DNA from: a virus
DNA length: 64,000 nt
Strand: one strand, 5' to 3'
IMG/VR virus record: IMGVR_UViG_3300035180_002250
Location: 1 to 64,000 of that record
In this document: positions 34,874 to 41,793 of the stretch, one piece after another
Layout: each line of letters opens with the position of its first letter
Numbering within the stretch: the stretch's first letter is position 1
The notes under the pieces: generated by a model
The model's input: only the letters and a program-made list of their open reading frames with translations
Told to the model about the DNA's origin: nothing
The model's database searches: none
Position numbers and translations under genes: made by a program

Positions 34874-35182
34874 ATGGATTATTCTCATGTTATTCTTTCC
34901 ACCCCTCTTTTACTGGTGGACGGCGTGTATAGACGCCGTACCATCAGCCTCGAAGAGGCGGTGGAGTGGGTGACATCTCGATCTCCGAAGAATTTTTGCG
35001 GTCACCAGACCGTGAAGATTCTCGGGATTGAGCCCTCCACGTCTCGGGAAGCCTGCCAAGGTTTCTCAGAGGCCCTTTGTTTGAAACCAAAGGGCCGTCT
35101 TGAGTTCGGCAAGGAATATAGCCTTGCTGAAATCGAGGCCGTGGGGGTGGAGTTCGTCCTGTTGACCTACTTGGGTGAATAA
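34874..35182 (+). CDS. DUF1874-like protein, candidate viral ring nuclease (AcrIII-1 family)
   Basis: The start is ATG 34874, after AGGAGAGGAG; the longer frame from 34796 runs through the structured leader. The 102-residue product follows the DUF1874 pattern: ILSTPLLLVDGVYRRRTISL, EEAVEW, then FCGHQTVKILGI with His44 in the place of the catalytic His of the GH-x-ST motif. Next come EALCLKPKGRLEFGKEYSL and AEIEA-x-EFVLLTYL. AcrIII-1 is a DUF1874 enzyme that cleaves the cyclic tetra-adenylate signal of type III CRISPR. Here the motif is GHQT, so activity needs testing. A hairpin covers its stop codon. Confidence 0.72.
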   Translation: MDYSHVILSTPLLLVDGVYRRRTISLEEAVEWVTSRSPKNFCGHQTVKILGIEPSTSREACQGFSEALCLKPKGRLEFGKEYSLAEIEAVGVEFVLLTYLGE

Positions 35183-35431
35183 CCCATAGGTCAACATGGC
35201 GGCTCCAGTCGCCCGGGTCTCCCCGACCTTAAAGTGGGCGCCATCGTCCGGCGCACCGAAGGGCAGCAGGGTTCAGGATAGACCCGCTGCCGAAGAATAG
35301 GACGAGAAAAATCCAATTGGGGAGGTATGATGAGCCATACTACTTCCCCACCAATAATGACCCCGCTCTCGCCAAGCGGGGTTTATCATAAGCCGGGGGG
35401 CACCCGGCACGTATTGCCCCAAATGGGGCAA
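35161..35431 (+). ncRNA. Run of consecutive GC-rich hairpins (structured leader or ncRNA)
   Basis: Stems in order: GTTGACCTA/TAGGTCAAC with inner TGGGT/ACCCA (35161-35195); GGCG/CGCC (35198-35213); GCGCC/GGCGC (35238-35254); GGCAGC+GGGT/ACCC+GCTGCC (35262-35291); GGGGA+GTATG/CATAC+TCCCC (35319-35349); ACCCCGC/GCGGGGT (35360-35382); GCCGGG/CCCGGC (35392-35408); TTGCCCC/GGGGCAA (35414-35431). The last abuts the ribosome site of the 35443 gene. There is no open frame of note. This density of perfect stems points to a structured RNA. Confidence 0.6.
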
Positions 35432-35442
35432 AGGAGGTAAGT

Positions 35443-35724
35443 ATGGATTATTATGAATGTAAAGACGGGCAGGTGGTGTACTGCCCGGAAGAAGATGGGC
35501 GGGAAGATACCGCCCATGCAAATAGTGTCCACAAGATTTACCAGCTCATCCGAGCTGGAGAATTCCACAGTTATATCATGCTGGTCCAACTGGACCAGCA
35601 GGGTCTGGAAGACTTCGGGTTGCTGAGTGCAGCAACCCGAGCCTTCCCTGGATTAGTTACAGAAGCCCAGCGGCAGTTAGCCAGCTGGGAACAGGAGGAG
35701 GCAACAGCCTCCTCCGGAATGTAA
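35443..35724 (+). CDS. Unknown 93-residue protein of the GC-rich island
   Basis: AAGGAGG lies six bases before the ATG and directly after the hairpin TTGCCCC-AAAT-GGGGCAA. The product starts MDYYECKDGQVVYCPEEDGR and has a helical C-terminal half (EAQRQLASWEQEEA). It is acidic with no membrane segment. It has its own terminator at 35733. Neighbours include the DUF1874-like gene, so an anti-host or anti-defence role is a reasonable guess only. Confidence 0.65.
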   Translation: MDYYECKDGQVVYCPEEDGREDTAHANSVHKIYQLIRAGEFHSYIMLVQLDQQGLEDFGLLSAATRAFPGLVTEAQRQLASWEQEEATASSGM

Positions 35725-35732
35725 AAAAAGAG

Positions 35733-35777
35733 GGCCGCATTACTCAATAGAGTAGTGCGGCCATTATTATTTTTTTT
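35733..35777 (+). terminator. Rho-independent terminator
   Basis: GGCCGCATTACTC (35733-35745) pairs with GAGTAGTGCGGCC (35750-35762), 13 bp with an AATA loop, followed by ATTATTATTTTTTTT. Confidence 0.9.
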
Positions 35778-35811
35778 ACAAAAGCACCCAAGATGAATGG
35801 GTACCACAATA

Positions 35812-35829
35812 GCTGGCAAAAATGCCAGC
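35812..35829 (+). promoter_or_regulatory. Pre-ribosome-site hairpin GCTGGC-AAAAAT-GCCAGC (copy 1)
   Basis: A six-bp stem with loop AAAAAT is followed immediately by AAAGGAGG and the ATG at 35844. An identical hairpin occurs before the gene at 36353. Confidence 0.85.
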
Positions 35830-35843
35830 AAAGGAGGAAAAAT

Positions 35844-36314
35844 ATGGTTAACGCATTGACAGAACTTGAGGGTAAGATCGGCGGCTCTGTCGTTGAAAAG
35901 GTTTTCTGTGCGTCTATTTTTTACTATAACGACAGGGAACCATTGCGTGAAGTAGTGATGAAGACCGGTCAAGCTCCGGAATCTTTAATTGAAATATTAG
36001 CAGGGATCGAGTATGACCCTGTTTATGGCCGTCAACATATTGATGGTAGGGTCTGGACCAAAGACCTGACCACCTTAATACGGATGGAGTATAATGGGGA
36101 GTGGTGGGAGGAATACCCACTATTCCCCATTCCGAAACGGCTGGTAGCTAAACCGTGGGCAATGGTAAGGTATGGTGAGGAGGATTTCCTGGTCAATGCA
36201 AATGAGGATATAATTGTTCCTATGCGGGTTCACAATATACTTCCTATCTGTAACCACGGTGAGATAATGGCGCTATATGAACAATCGGCAGTCAATATCG
36301 CTGCACAGGGGTAA
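35844..36314 (+). CDS. Unknown protein, YDxxYGRQ family member 1
   Basis: The start is ATG 35844, spaced seven bases from AAAGGAGG. The 156-residue product starts MVNALTELEGKIGGSVVEKV. Its core IEYDPVYGRQHIDGRVWTKD, followed by MEYNGEWWEEYPLFPIPKRL, is shared in diverged form with the products at 36353, 36961 and 43394. No known family was recognised and no catalytic residues are obvious. The repeated pattern of Trp, Tyr and Gly suggests a beta-rich domain. Confidence 0.7.
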   Translation: MVNALTELEGKIGGSVVEKVFCASIFYYNDREPLREVVMKTGQAPESLIEILAGIEYDPVYGRQHIDGRVWTKDLTTLIRMEYNGEWWEEYPLFPIPKRLVAKPWAMVRYGEEDFLVNANEDIIVPMRVHNILPICNHGEIMALYEQSAVNIAAQG

Positions 36315-36322
36315 ACCAAATA

Positions 36323-36340
36323 GCTGGCAAAAATGCCAGC
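36323..36340 (+). promoter_or_regulatory. Pre-ribosome-site hairpin GCTGGC-AAAAAT-GCCAGC (copy 2)
   Basis: The same six-bp stem and AAAAAT loop as at 35812 are followed by AAAAGGAGG and the ATG at 36353. The flanking sequence (ATAGCTGG before, CAAA after) is also the same. Confidence 0.85.
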
Positions 36341-36352
36341 AAAAGGAGGAAT

Positions 36353-36841
36353 ATGGTGAATGCAAGACAGGAATTAGATAGGAAGCTCGACCAGTACGGG
36401 GTTTCAGTACTGTTCGGGGAAGTTTCATACGTCCCCGAACCTGGAGTCTCTGACGACTTTGTCGTGAGAGATGATAACCATGCTGATTTTTTCAAGTGGA
36501 TAAATGGTATCAACTATGACCAGGGATACGGTCGGCAGTTCTTGCTCGGTCGTATCTGGGTGGAAAAACAGTCGGGTGAGATAGCCACTCTCACCCGCTG
36601 TGCGCATGATGGGGCGGAGTGGTGGGGATTAGGGGATTTCACCACGGTCCCACAGAGACTGTTTAGGCTGATTGGACCAACCTGGAAAGGGATCACATTG
36701 GGGGACGGACGGGAATTCTTAGTCCGTTCTCGGGAACAAGGAAGGGCTATTTACCCGAACGGATGTTATTCAATTGGAGACCTTCTATCATATAGGAACG
36801 AAATCGAGCATATACTATCGGGTAACCATGGCTTGAAGTAA
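36353..36841 (+). CDS. Unknown protein, YDxxYGRQ family member 2
   Basis: The 162-residue product starts MVNARQELDRKLDQYGVSVL, sharing MVNA with member 1. The core INYDQGYGRQFLLGRIWVEK and the later GAEWWGLGDFTTVPQRLFRL align with member 1. The duplicated leader hairpin and the shared start show that gene and leader were copied together. Function is unknown. Confidence 0.7.
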   Translation: MVNARQELDRKLDQYGVSVLFGEVSYVPEPGVSDDFVVRDDNHADFFKWINGINYDQGYGRQFLLGRIWVEKQSGEIATLTRCAHDGAEWWGLGDFTTVPQRLFRLIGPTWKGITLGDGREFLVRSREQGRAIYPNGCYSIGDLLSYRNEIEHILSGNHGLK

Positions 36842-36910
36842 GTGATGGGGACCTAGCAAGACCCGGCATCTTTCATAGATGTATGGGCAGGAATAGAATA
36901 TGATCCATAC

Positions 36911-36945
36911 AGTGTTAAAAACACTAACGCGGGTAAAATGTCCGC
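36911..36945 (+). promoter_or_regulatory. Two small hairpins before the 36961 gene
   Basis: AGTGTT/AACACT (36911-36926) is followed by GCGGG-TAAAATG-TCCGC (36929-36945, one G-T pair), then AAGAAAGGAG and the ATG at 36961. The second fits the stem/A-rich loop/ribosome-site pattern of the island. Confidence 0.7.
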
Positions 36946-36960
36946 AAGAAAGGAGTAGGT

Positions 36961-37689
36961 ATGAAAAAAAATGTAGCAACTGAATTGGTCTCCACCCTGA
37001 ACGTGGACGAAGTATGGGGGGAGGTGACCGTCATTTGTATGGTGTCCGCCGCCAAAGTGACCCACCATTGCAGTGGTGGGTCGAAAACCATTTCCCTCCG
37101 GCGTGGGGGGGATAAGGTAAAATTCTTCAAAGAGTTGTCTGAACTGGAGTTCGACAGCTCCAACTTGGATGAGTATGTAACAGGTACTGTTTGGTTGACG
37201 GACGGGACCTGGTTGGAGATGGGTGAAAACGAAGTGACCGGGGAGGGTATATGGATTCACATGACACCTCCCCGTTTACCTAATGATCTTAGTGCTAATG
37301 TTGAACCTCAAATTGAAATGGTGCAGAAAAAACTCGTCCACCATACCAGGGTGGCCGAGGTTGCGTTCAGAGCGTACGCCCACGGCTACACCCGTGGGTG
37401 CGCACGGAACAAGATTATCGATCCCAATACACCGGTTGATCGGATGGCAGCAATGCTGTCCGAGAAACTGGGTAATTTGAGCCAAATTCTGGTCCACCCT
37501 GACTGGTACGGGGTGGGTTGTATGGAGAAAGTGCACACAGAGTTGATAACTCTGTGGGCAGCTCTCCCGACACGGTCGGCGTGGGAAACAGAGACTGGTA
37601 GGAAATTAACCAATAGTCGGTTGCCACAATCGCTGGCAACCATAACCTGGGATCTGCGGACTCTAATCAACCTGATGAAGGTTGCTTAG
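36961..37689 (+). CDS. Unknown 242-residue protein, diverged YDxxYGRQ-type domain plus C-terminal domain
   Basis: Residues about 55-95 (KFFKELSELEFDSSNLDEYV, TGTVWLTDGTWLEMGENEV) align with the core of the 35844 and 36353 proteins but lack the YGRQ residues. The C-terminal 130 residues are extra: AEVAFRAYAHGYTRGCARNK and a helical remainder ending DLRTLINLMKVA. AAGGAG precedes the ATG. It is the last gene of the GC-rich island; a hairpin follows. Function is unknown. Confidence 0.68.
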   Translation: MKKNVATELVSTLNVDEVWGEVTVICMVSAAKVTHHCSGGSKTISLRRGGDKVKFFKELSELEFDSSNLDEYVTGTVWLTDGTWLEMGENEVTGEGIWIHMTPPRLPNDLSANVEPQIEMVQKKLVHHTRVAEVAFRAYAHGYTRGCARNKIIDPNTPVDRMAAMLSEKLGNLSQILVHPDWYGVGCMEKVHTELITLWAALPTRSAWETETGRKLTNSRLPQSLATITWDLRTLINLMKVA

Positions 37690-37705
37690 TAGAGTCCCAA
37701 AAAAA

Positions 37706-37742
37706 TTTCTCCAACGGGGTACCTCATACCTCGTTGGAGAAA
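37706..37742 (+). promoter_or_regulatory. Hairpin after the GC-rich island
   Basis: TTTCTCCAACG (37706-37716) pairs with CGTTGGAGAAA (37732-37742), with GGTA/TACC inside. There is no T-run directly after it. It may be a weak terminator or mRNA end structure. Confidence 0.7.
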
Positions 37743-37772
37743 CGCATTCTGAAGTGTCTGAACGAAAAGTAA

Positions 37773-37977
37773 ATGAGGTATACTATTGAAGCTTGGGTGG
37801 AAACAATTATTGTCTGGAATCAACTCAAGTCTATTTTTAGCATTTTAACTGATTATTGCAAAAAAGAAAAATCAACTTAATGACCTAATAGGTCGATTGG
37901 GGGGCATTCTTTATTTATTAGGTGGATATATTGATTTGTTTGAAAAAACAATCCATAAAATTTTAAAAAAAAGATAA
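37773..37977 (+). pseudogene. Frameshifted, N-truncated copy of the 40391 gene family
   Basis: Reading from ATG 37773 gives WVETIIVWNQLKSIFSILTD, matching GTIIAYNQIKSIYEILTD of the 40391 protein. After CKKEK the match continues only in the next frame: QLNDL, then GGILYLLGGYIDLFEKTIHK, against SILYILGGYVDLLEKTIHE. One extra base in the A-rich tract near 37860-37876 explains this. The homology runs on to about 38020, where a relic of the 40728 gene start is visible. The first half of the family sequence is missing. Confidence 0.8.
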
Positions 37978-38053
37978 ACAAAATGAACATGAACAAGAAC
38001 AAGATTCAATTATTGTCGGATGATTTAAATCATTATTAAACAAGGAGAATAAA

Positions 38054-38617
38054 ATGTTTCATCAAATCAACCCATATCTGAATGAATTTTTTAGCCTCGA
38101 CTGCGCACCAGATATCGTGGGTTTAAAGCTGTTCCCAAATTTAAAAGAAGTTACTGAGAGTATGGGGGCATTTTATGCAGTCCAAAAATATATTTTGGAC
38201 AATAACTATCAACTGTTCAAAAATCCCAAAATAGTGGTTATCTCAGTAGGTGATGGATCAACTCCAAGGACAGCAGCATTATTTGCTTTTAGAACCAATT
38301 GGGATTGCTATAGCATCGATCCAATGCTGCATACTGAAAGAGAAGAATTTAAAATGATCCAGCGTCTTACCATGATTAAGGATAAAGTTGAAAACGTTAA
38401 ACTTGACCTCTCTAATTATGAGAATGTGATAATCCTGATGGTGCATTCCCATGCAGGGCTAAAAAGAACCTTAAATGCTTTGCAACATAAAAATAGATCG
38501 CTTGTAACTATTCCGTGTTGTGTACCGCATGAAATAGCAGACCAACCCTATATTGGATATGTTGATACATCCATTGCTACAGCTAAAAACACAGTTAAAA
38601 TTTGGAGGAATATATGA
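38054..38617 (+). CDS. Rossmann-like protein, possible methyltransferase fold
   Basis: The 187-residue product has IVVISVGDGSTPRTAALFAF followed by WDCYSIDP near residues 60-95. This looks like a nucleotide- or SAM-binding loop with an acidic residue ending the second strand. VIILMVHSHAGLK near residue 128 could be the next strand. No target-recognition or catalytic motif is clear, so substrate is unknown. ACAAGGAGAATAAA precedes the ATG. The next gene overlaps by four bases. Confidence 0.55.
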   Translation: MFHQINPYLNEFFSLDCAPDIVGLKLFPNLKEVTESMGAFYAVQKYILDNNYQLFKNPKIVVISVGDGSTPRTAALFAFRTNWDCYSIDPMLHTEREEFKMIQRLTMIKDKVENVKLDLSNYENVIILMVHSHAGLKRTLNALQHKNRSLVTIPCCVPHEIADQPYIGYVDTSIATAKNTVKIWRNI

Positions 38618-39111
38618 TGAAATGCAAAGAGTTACAAGCAACTTTAATTAACAACGAATGGGAAATTATCTCAACCGATATACCTGGGGAAAGAGTTATG
38701 CCCAAGAAGGGGTACCAAGGACCACACATTATAACTCCTACTAAACTTACCATGTATTATAACTATGACCCAAATGGTGATGGATCGGAGCACAAAAAAT
38801 ATAAGACAATGTTGATGAAATACATATTAACAATGTCTTATAAAAAACTGGCGGCGCTTGAGGATGAAAGAAATACAATTGTTAACGCACTGGATAACAT
38901 AGCAGAGATTCCACTATATGCAGTAAGGAAATGCAAAAGCAAAAAATGTGATAAGTGTGTTGGGTACACTCATGCATCACAAGATGGTTATTCTATTTTT
39001 TGTTCATCACAGAAAATAGATTCAAACTGGGACATTACGCATAACGCACAGGACGGCATTATCACCTGTCCAAAGTGTCTTGAAATCATGGTTTTAAATA
39101 AAATTGGATAA
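38614..39111 (+). CDS. Unknown Cys-rich protein
   Basis: The start is ATG 38614, overlapping the previous stop and following GGAGG; an upstream TTG at 38602 is less likely. The product is about 165 residues. Its C-terminal half contains RKCKSKKCDKCVGYTH and ITCPKCLEIM with another Cys between, suggesting one or two zinc sites. No family was recognised. It lies in a run of short coupled accessory genes. Confidence 0.6.
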   Translation: MMKCKELQATLINNEWEIISTDIPGERVMPKKGYQGPHIITPTKLTMYYNYDPNGDGSEHKKYKTMLMKYILTMSYKKLAALEDERNTIVNALDNIAEIPLYAVRKCKSKKCDKCVGYTHASQDGYSIFCSSQKIDSNWDITHNAQDGIITCPKCLEIMVLNKIG

Positions 39112-39116
39112 ACACA

Positions 39117-39305
39117 ATGATAGATATGACATATTGCATGAATGAATCATGCCCAAGGATCGAAACATGTAAAAGATTTATTGGGAATATTGAAGGTGTC
39201 TATACAAATAATTATTTATCACAAGCCTATTTTGAACATAAACATGGGCGTTGTGAGTATTTTATTGAACTGTTGAAACCCTTTGAAAAGGAGACTAAAC
39301 CATGA
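39117..39305 (+). CDS. Small Cys-motif phage protein
   Basis: The 62-residue product starts MIDMTYCMNESCPRIETCKR, with C-x4-C-x5-C and a later Cys in GRCEYF, a pattern seen in small phage proteins of unknown function. It overlaps the next start (ATGA). A metal-binding role is plausible. Confidence 0.6.
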   Translation: MIDMTYCMNESCPRIETCKRFIGNIEGVYTNNYLSQAYFEHKHGRCEYFIELLKPFEKETKP

Positions 39306-39577
39306 GTGGAGGGCACTTTGATTATGTACAACACAGACTGGATCGTGTTGTTGATCAGATTCAAGAATTGATTGACAACAACAATGTGGAAGATGAATTG
39401 GGTTATGCAAGTGATTACTCCAAAGAAACATTAGATAAATTTCGAGAAGCCGTAGAGATTATTACCAAGGCGAGCAATATGATCCATCGGATCGATTATC
39501 TAGTATCGGGTGATGATGGTGAGGATACGTTTAATAAGAAATGGAGCGGAGAAAAAGGATCGCACAATGAAACTTGA
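39302..39577 (+). CDS. MSGGHFDY-family phage protein
   Basis: The 91-residue product starts MSGGHFDYVQHRLDRVVDQI, an opening that I recall from small proteins in many phages, function unknown. The body is helical and acidic. A shorter paralogue lies at 42597. The start overlaps the previous stop and follows AAAAGGAG. The stop overlaps a possible downstream start. Confidence 0.7.
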   Translation: MSGGHFDYVQHRLDRVVDQIQELIDNNNVEDELGYASDYSKETLDKFREAVEIITKASNMIHRIDYLVSGDDGEDTFNKKWSGEKGSHNET

Positions 39578-39669
39578 ACTTTGAACTCAAAATATCAATT
39601 GTCAAACGAACAATTGCACTCAATACTGGAAATTCTGGAAGCATAATGCACATGAAAGGAAATGAGACA

Positions 39670-40155
39670 ATGTATATCCGAAATAATTACAATAACTCTA
39701 AAGCCATTTGGTTTATGGTTATATGTATTAACATGACGACAATTTCGGTTATTCTTCTTGGTTGTTACTTCAAGTTGGCCAGTATTGACAAATCTCTGAT
39801 TAAACAGACTCAGATGATGAAAGATGAGATGGAAGAAATCAACGTGCCGGAGGAAGACATAGCCCCTGAAGTTGGAACAACAAGGCTTGTCATTACGGCC
39901 TACACTGCCGATAAGCCAGGCAAGCTAACAGCTATAGCCATCAAGCCTACCCCAGGTTGGACATGTGCTGTCAGTCGGGACATGGCCCACTGGCTCGGTG
40001 GGAAGGTGTGGATCGAAGGTATTGGAGTGCGACATGTGCCCGATTTTACACACGAGCACATTCGCAATCGTGTAAATGCCCTGGTCGGAAAGCGTCAGGA
40101 AGTAGTGTACATCGGAGACACTGAGAGGAAAGTGGTCTTTCTTGGGAAAGGATGA
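39670..40155 (+). CDS. Membrane-anchored 3D/RlpA-like domain protein
   Basis: The start is set at ATG 39670 after AAAGGAAA; the frame is open back to 39574. Of about 161 residues, 12-35 (AIWFMVICINMTTISVILLG) form an N-terminal membrane anchor and residues 36-65 a helical stalk. The C-terminal domain has LVITAYTADKPG, GWTCAVSRDMAHWLGGKVWI and IGVRHVPDFT, a 3D/double-psi-barrel pattern found in cell-wall-acting proteins. A role at the peptidoglycan, during entry or lysis, is likely but not proven. Confidence 0.6.
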   Translation: MYIRNNYNNSKAIWFMVICINMTTISVILLGCYFKLASIDKSLIKQTQMMKDEMEEINVPEEDIAPEVGTTRLVITAYTADKPGKLTAIAIKPTPGWTCAVSRDMAHWLGGKVWIEGIGVRHVPDFTHEHIRNRVNALVGKRQEVVYIGDTERKVVFLGKG

Positions 40156-40161
40156 ATCAAA

Positions 40162-40398
40162 ATGGCAAATTTTGCTAACATCAAATTTTATGACATCGAT
40201 CTGGGAATTAAATATGATTTTCGAATGGTGTACAGAGGCGGAAAAAAGGTCGGACCGGAATTGGTTATTGATGATATCCTTGTAGGTGGTAAATCAATAA
40301 TTTCCATAGTTGACCCAGACTTAATCATTGATATTGAAGACATAATTCTCAAACAAATAGAAGATAATCAAATAACAAAGGAGGTATCCAATGGATAG
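40162..40398 (+). CDS. Unknown 78-residue protein
   Basis: The product starts MANFANIKFYDIDLGIKYDF. It is acidic, with alternating hydrophobic residues suggestive of beta strands. AAAGGATG precedes the start, and the stop overlaps the next ATG region. No family was recognised. Confidence 0.55.
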   Translation: MANFANIKFYDIDLGIKYDFRMVYRGGKKVGPELVIDDILVGGKSIISIVDPDLIIDIEDIILKQIEDNQITKEVSNG

Positions 40399-40762
40399 AG
40401 CAATGATTGATTGGTTGTTGCATGATATTGATAATTTTCAGATTGAATTGGGCAGAACTGTTTTAGGCGAGCATGATTCAATCTATTATGAAACAAAACG
40501 AGTACTCTACAGACTTTCTGAAAGTTTAGCCCATGAAGATTGGTTGGGAACAATTATCGCTTATAATCAGATTAAATCGATTTACGAGATTTTAACTGAT
40601 TTATGTACAAAAGATAATCAACTTAGTGAAATCAGATACAGATTAAACTCTATCCTATATATATTAGGAGGATATGTTGATTTGTTAGAGAAAACAATCC
40701 ATGAAATTTTGAAAAAAGAAAAAGAAAATGGACAAGAACACGATTCAATCATTATTGAATGA
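40391..40762 (+). CDS. Unknown helical protein, family also at 40728 and pseudogene 37773
   Basis: The 123-residue product starts MDRAMIDWLLHDIDNFQIEL. It contains HEDWLGTIIAYNQIKSIYEI and a helical C-terminal half ILYILGGYVDLLEKTIHEIL. The next gene and the frameshifted copy at 37773 are homologous, so this family has duplicated repeatedly. AAAGGAGG precedes the start. Function is unknown. Confidence 0.65.
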   Translation: MDRAMIDWLLHDIDNFQIELGRTVLGEHDSIYYETKRVLYRLSESLAHEDWLGTIIAYNQIKSIYEILTDLCTKDNQLSEIRYRLNSILYILGGYVDLLEKTIHEILKKEKENGQEHDSIIIE

Positions 40763-41039
40763 TATTGAAAAGATCAAATATAAATTGATGACTGTTCCTG
40801 CGGATCAACACACTCCAGTATATTGGGGAGCTGTGAGGTCGGTAATACGAATATCCAGCTCTTTAGAACAAGGGGATTGGCTTGGAATTGTTGTTGGTTG
40901 GTATGAATTGAAGGCAGTGCTCTCCATCCAACTTCTGTATTTAATCGAAGATGATCGGTCTTCTGATGTTTGGATGGAGATTGAAAACATTATTGGTGAC
41001 TATTACCCACGGCTAAAGCCAGGGGCTTCTATGGCATAG
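40728..41039 (+). CDS. Paralogue of the 40391 protein, 3' end replaced by an IS605 end remnant
   Basis: The 103-residue product starts MDKNTIQSLLNDIEKIKYKL and shares QGDWLGIVVGWYELKAVLSI with the preceding protein. The homologous C-terminal helix is cut off at residue about 90. The last residues RLKPGASMA are encoded by the IS605-type right-end sequence at 40996-41053. The gene is therefore probably truncated. It overlaps the preceding gene by 35 bases. Confidence 0.55.
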   Translation: MDKNTIQSLLNDIEKIKYKLMTVPADQHTPVYWGAVRSVIRISSSLEQGDWLGIVVGWYELKAVLSIQLLYLIEDDRSSDVWMEIENIIGDYYPRLKPGASMA

Positions 41040-41053
41040 CCAATGGACTGTAA
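40996..41053 (-). mobile_element. Solo remnant of IS605-type right end
   Basis: The sequence runs GTGACTA, then GGCTAAAGCCAGGGGCTTCT, ATGGCATA and CCAATGGACTGTA. It matches the tnpB-end sequence at 43993-44050 almost base for base, including the CCCCTGGC/GCC hairpin on the minus strand. No tnpB is attached. It marks a lost or excised element or a displaced copy of the tnpB guide-RNA scaffold. Confidence 0.75.
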
Positions 41054-41112
41054 TACAGATAGAATTATCTGGAATATGTATTACCCAGAACGTTTTCGGA
41101 AAGGAGACTAAA

Positions 41113-41316
41113 ATGAGTAGCGATATATTCACAATATCACAGGATTATGGCAAAAGTATAATGACGACCTTGAAGGATACAATGGCTGAAGCCTGGAAAG
41201 TGAAGGCCAGCAAGTGTCCCTGTAAAGGAGGTCTTCCTCCAAAATTTGTGTGCATGATGACCTACCAGGATTGTGAAATGAATGGCTGTCCATTCGTGTT
41301 ATGGGGGTGCCTATGA
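41113..41316 (+). CDS. Small Cys-rich protein, KASKCP family
   Basis: The 67-residue product contains AWKVKASKCPCKGGLPPKFV followed by Cys residues in CMMTYQDCEMNGCPF. The protein at 45355 has the same layout (WKAKASKCPACLKD, then C-x-ISNEPCQVNKCFYL). Such a Cys set suggests a small zinc-binding fold. GGAGACTAAA precedes the start. Confidence 0.6.
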   Translation: MSSDIFTISQDYGKSIMTTLKDTMAEAWKVKASKCPCKGGLPPKFVCMMTYQDCEMNGCPFVLWGCL

Positions 41317-41561
41317 AATACAATGTAATTACAATCAACGCACGGAATAACAAATGGTTTGCTAGTTTCAACAAGGTAGCATTTAATAGAGTTAAAAGGA
41401 AAACAAAACCAAACCCTTTTGGTTTCTATTATTTTCCTGATGAAATACCTGTTGAGCAAGCATTTCAAGAACTAAAGGATGTGATGATTAGAGCTCACAA
41501 AGAAAGGATAGACGAATTAACTAAAAGTCTTGATGAATTAAAGAAATTGACATTAACTTGA
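41313..41561 (+). CDS. Unknown 82-residue protein
   Basis: The start is ATG 41313, overlapping the previous stop by four bases (ATGA). The product starts MKYNVITINARNNKWFASFN, has a basic middle and a C-terminal coiled-coil-like helix (HKERIDELTKSLDELKKLTL). No family was recognised. Confidence 0.55.
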   Translation: MKYNVITINARNNKWFASFNKVAFNRVKRKTKPNPFGFYYFPDEIPVEQAFQELKDVMIRAHKERIDELTKSLDELKKLTLT

Positions 41562-41578
41562 TAATAAGGATAAAATTC

Positions 41579-41770
41579 ATGCCAAAATACATACATACTA
41601 TCCAATCTGATAATAAGAATAGCGGAGTAGATATAAAATATAATGATAAAGATAAAACCATTACTATTTCTGGCTGGTATGATGGGATGGTAGGGATTGA
41701 ACCGATTGTGATGCCTGTTGAGGACTTTCTTGAAAAGCTACACATCAACAAGAAACGTAAAAATCTATAA
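41579..41770 (+). CDS. Unknown 63-residue protein
   Basis: The start is ATG 41579 after ATAAGGAT; the TTG at 41558 overlaps the previous stop. The product starts MPKYIHTIQSDNKNSGVDIK, likely beta-rich, with a basic tail KKRKNL. No family was recognised. Confidence 0.5.
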   Translation: MPKYIHTIQSDNKNSGVDIKYNDKDKTITISGWYDGMVGIEPIVMPVEDFLEKLHINKKRKNL

Positions 41771-41793
41771 TTTTGTTAAAAGGGGGCTTAAAA

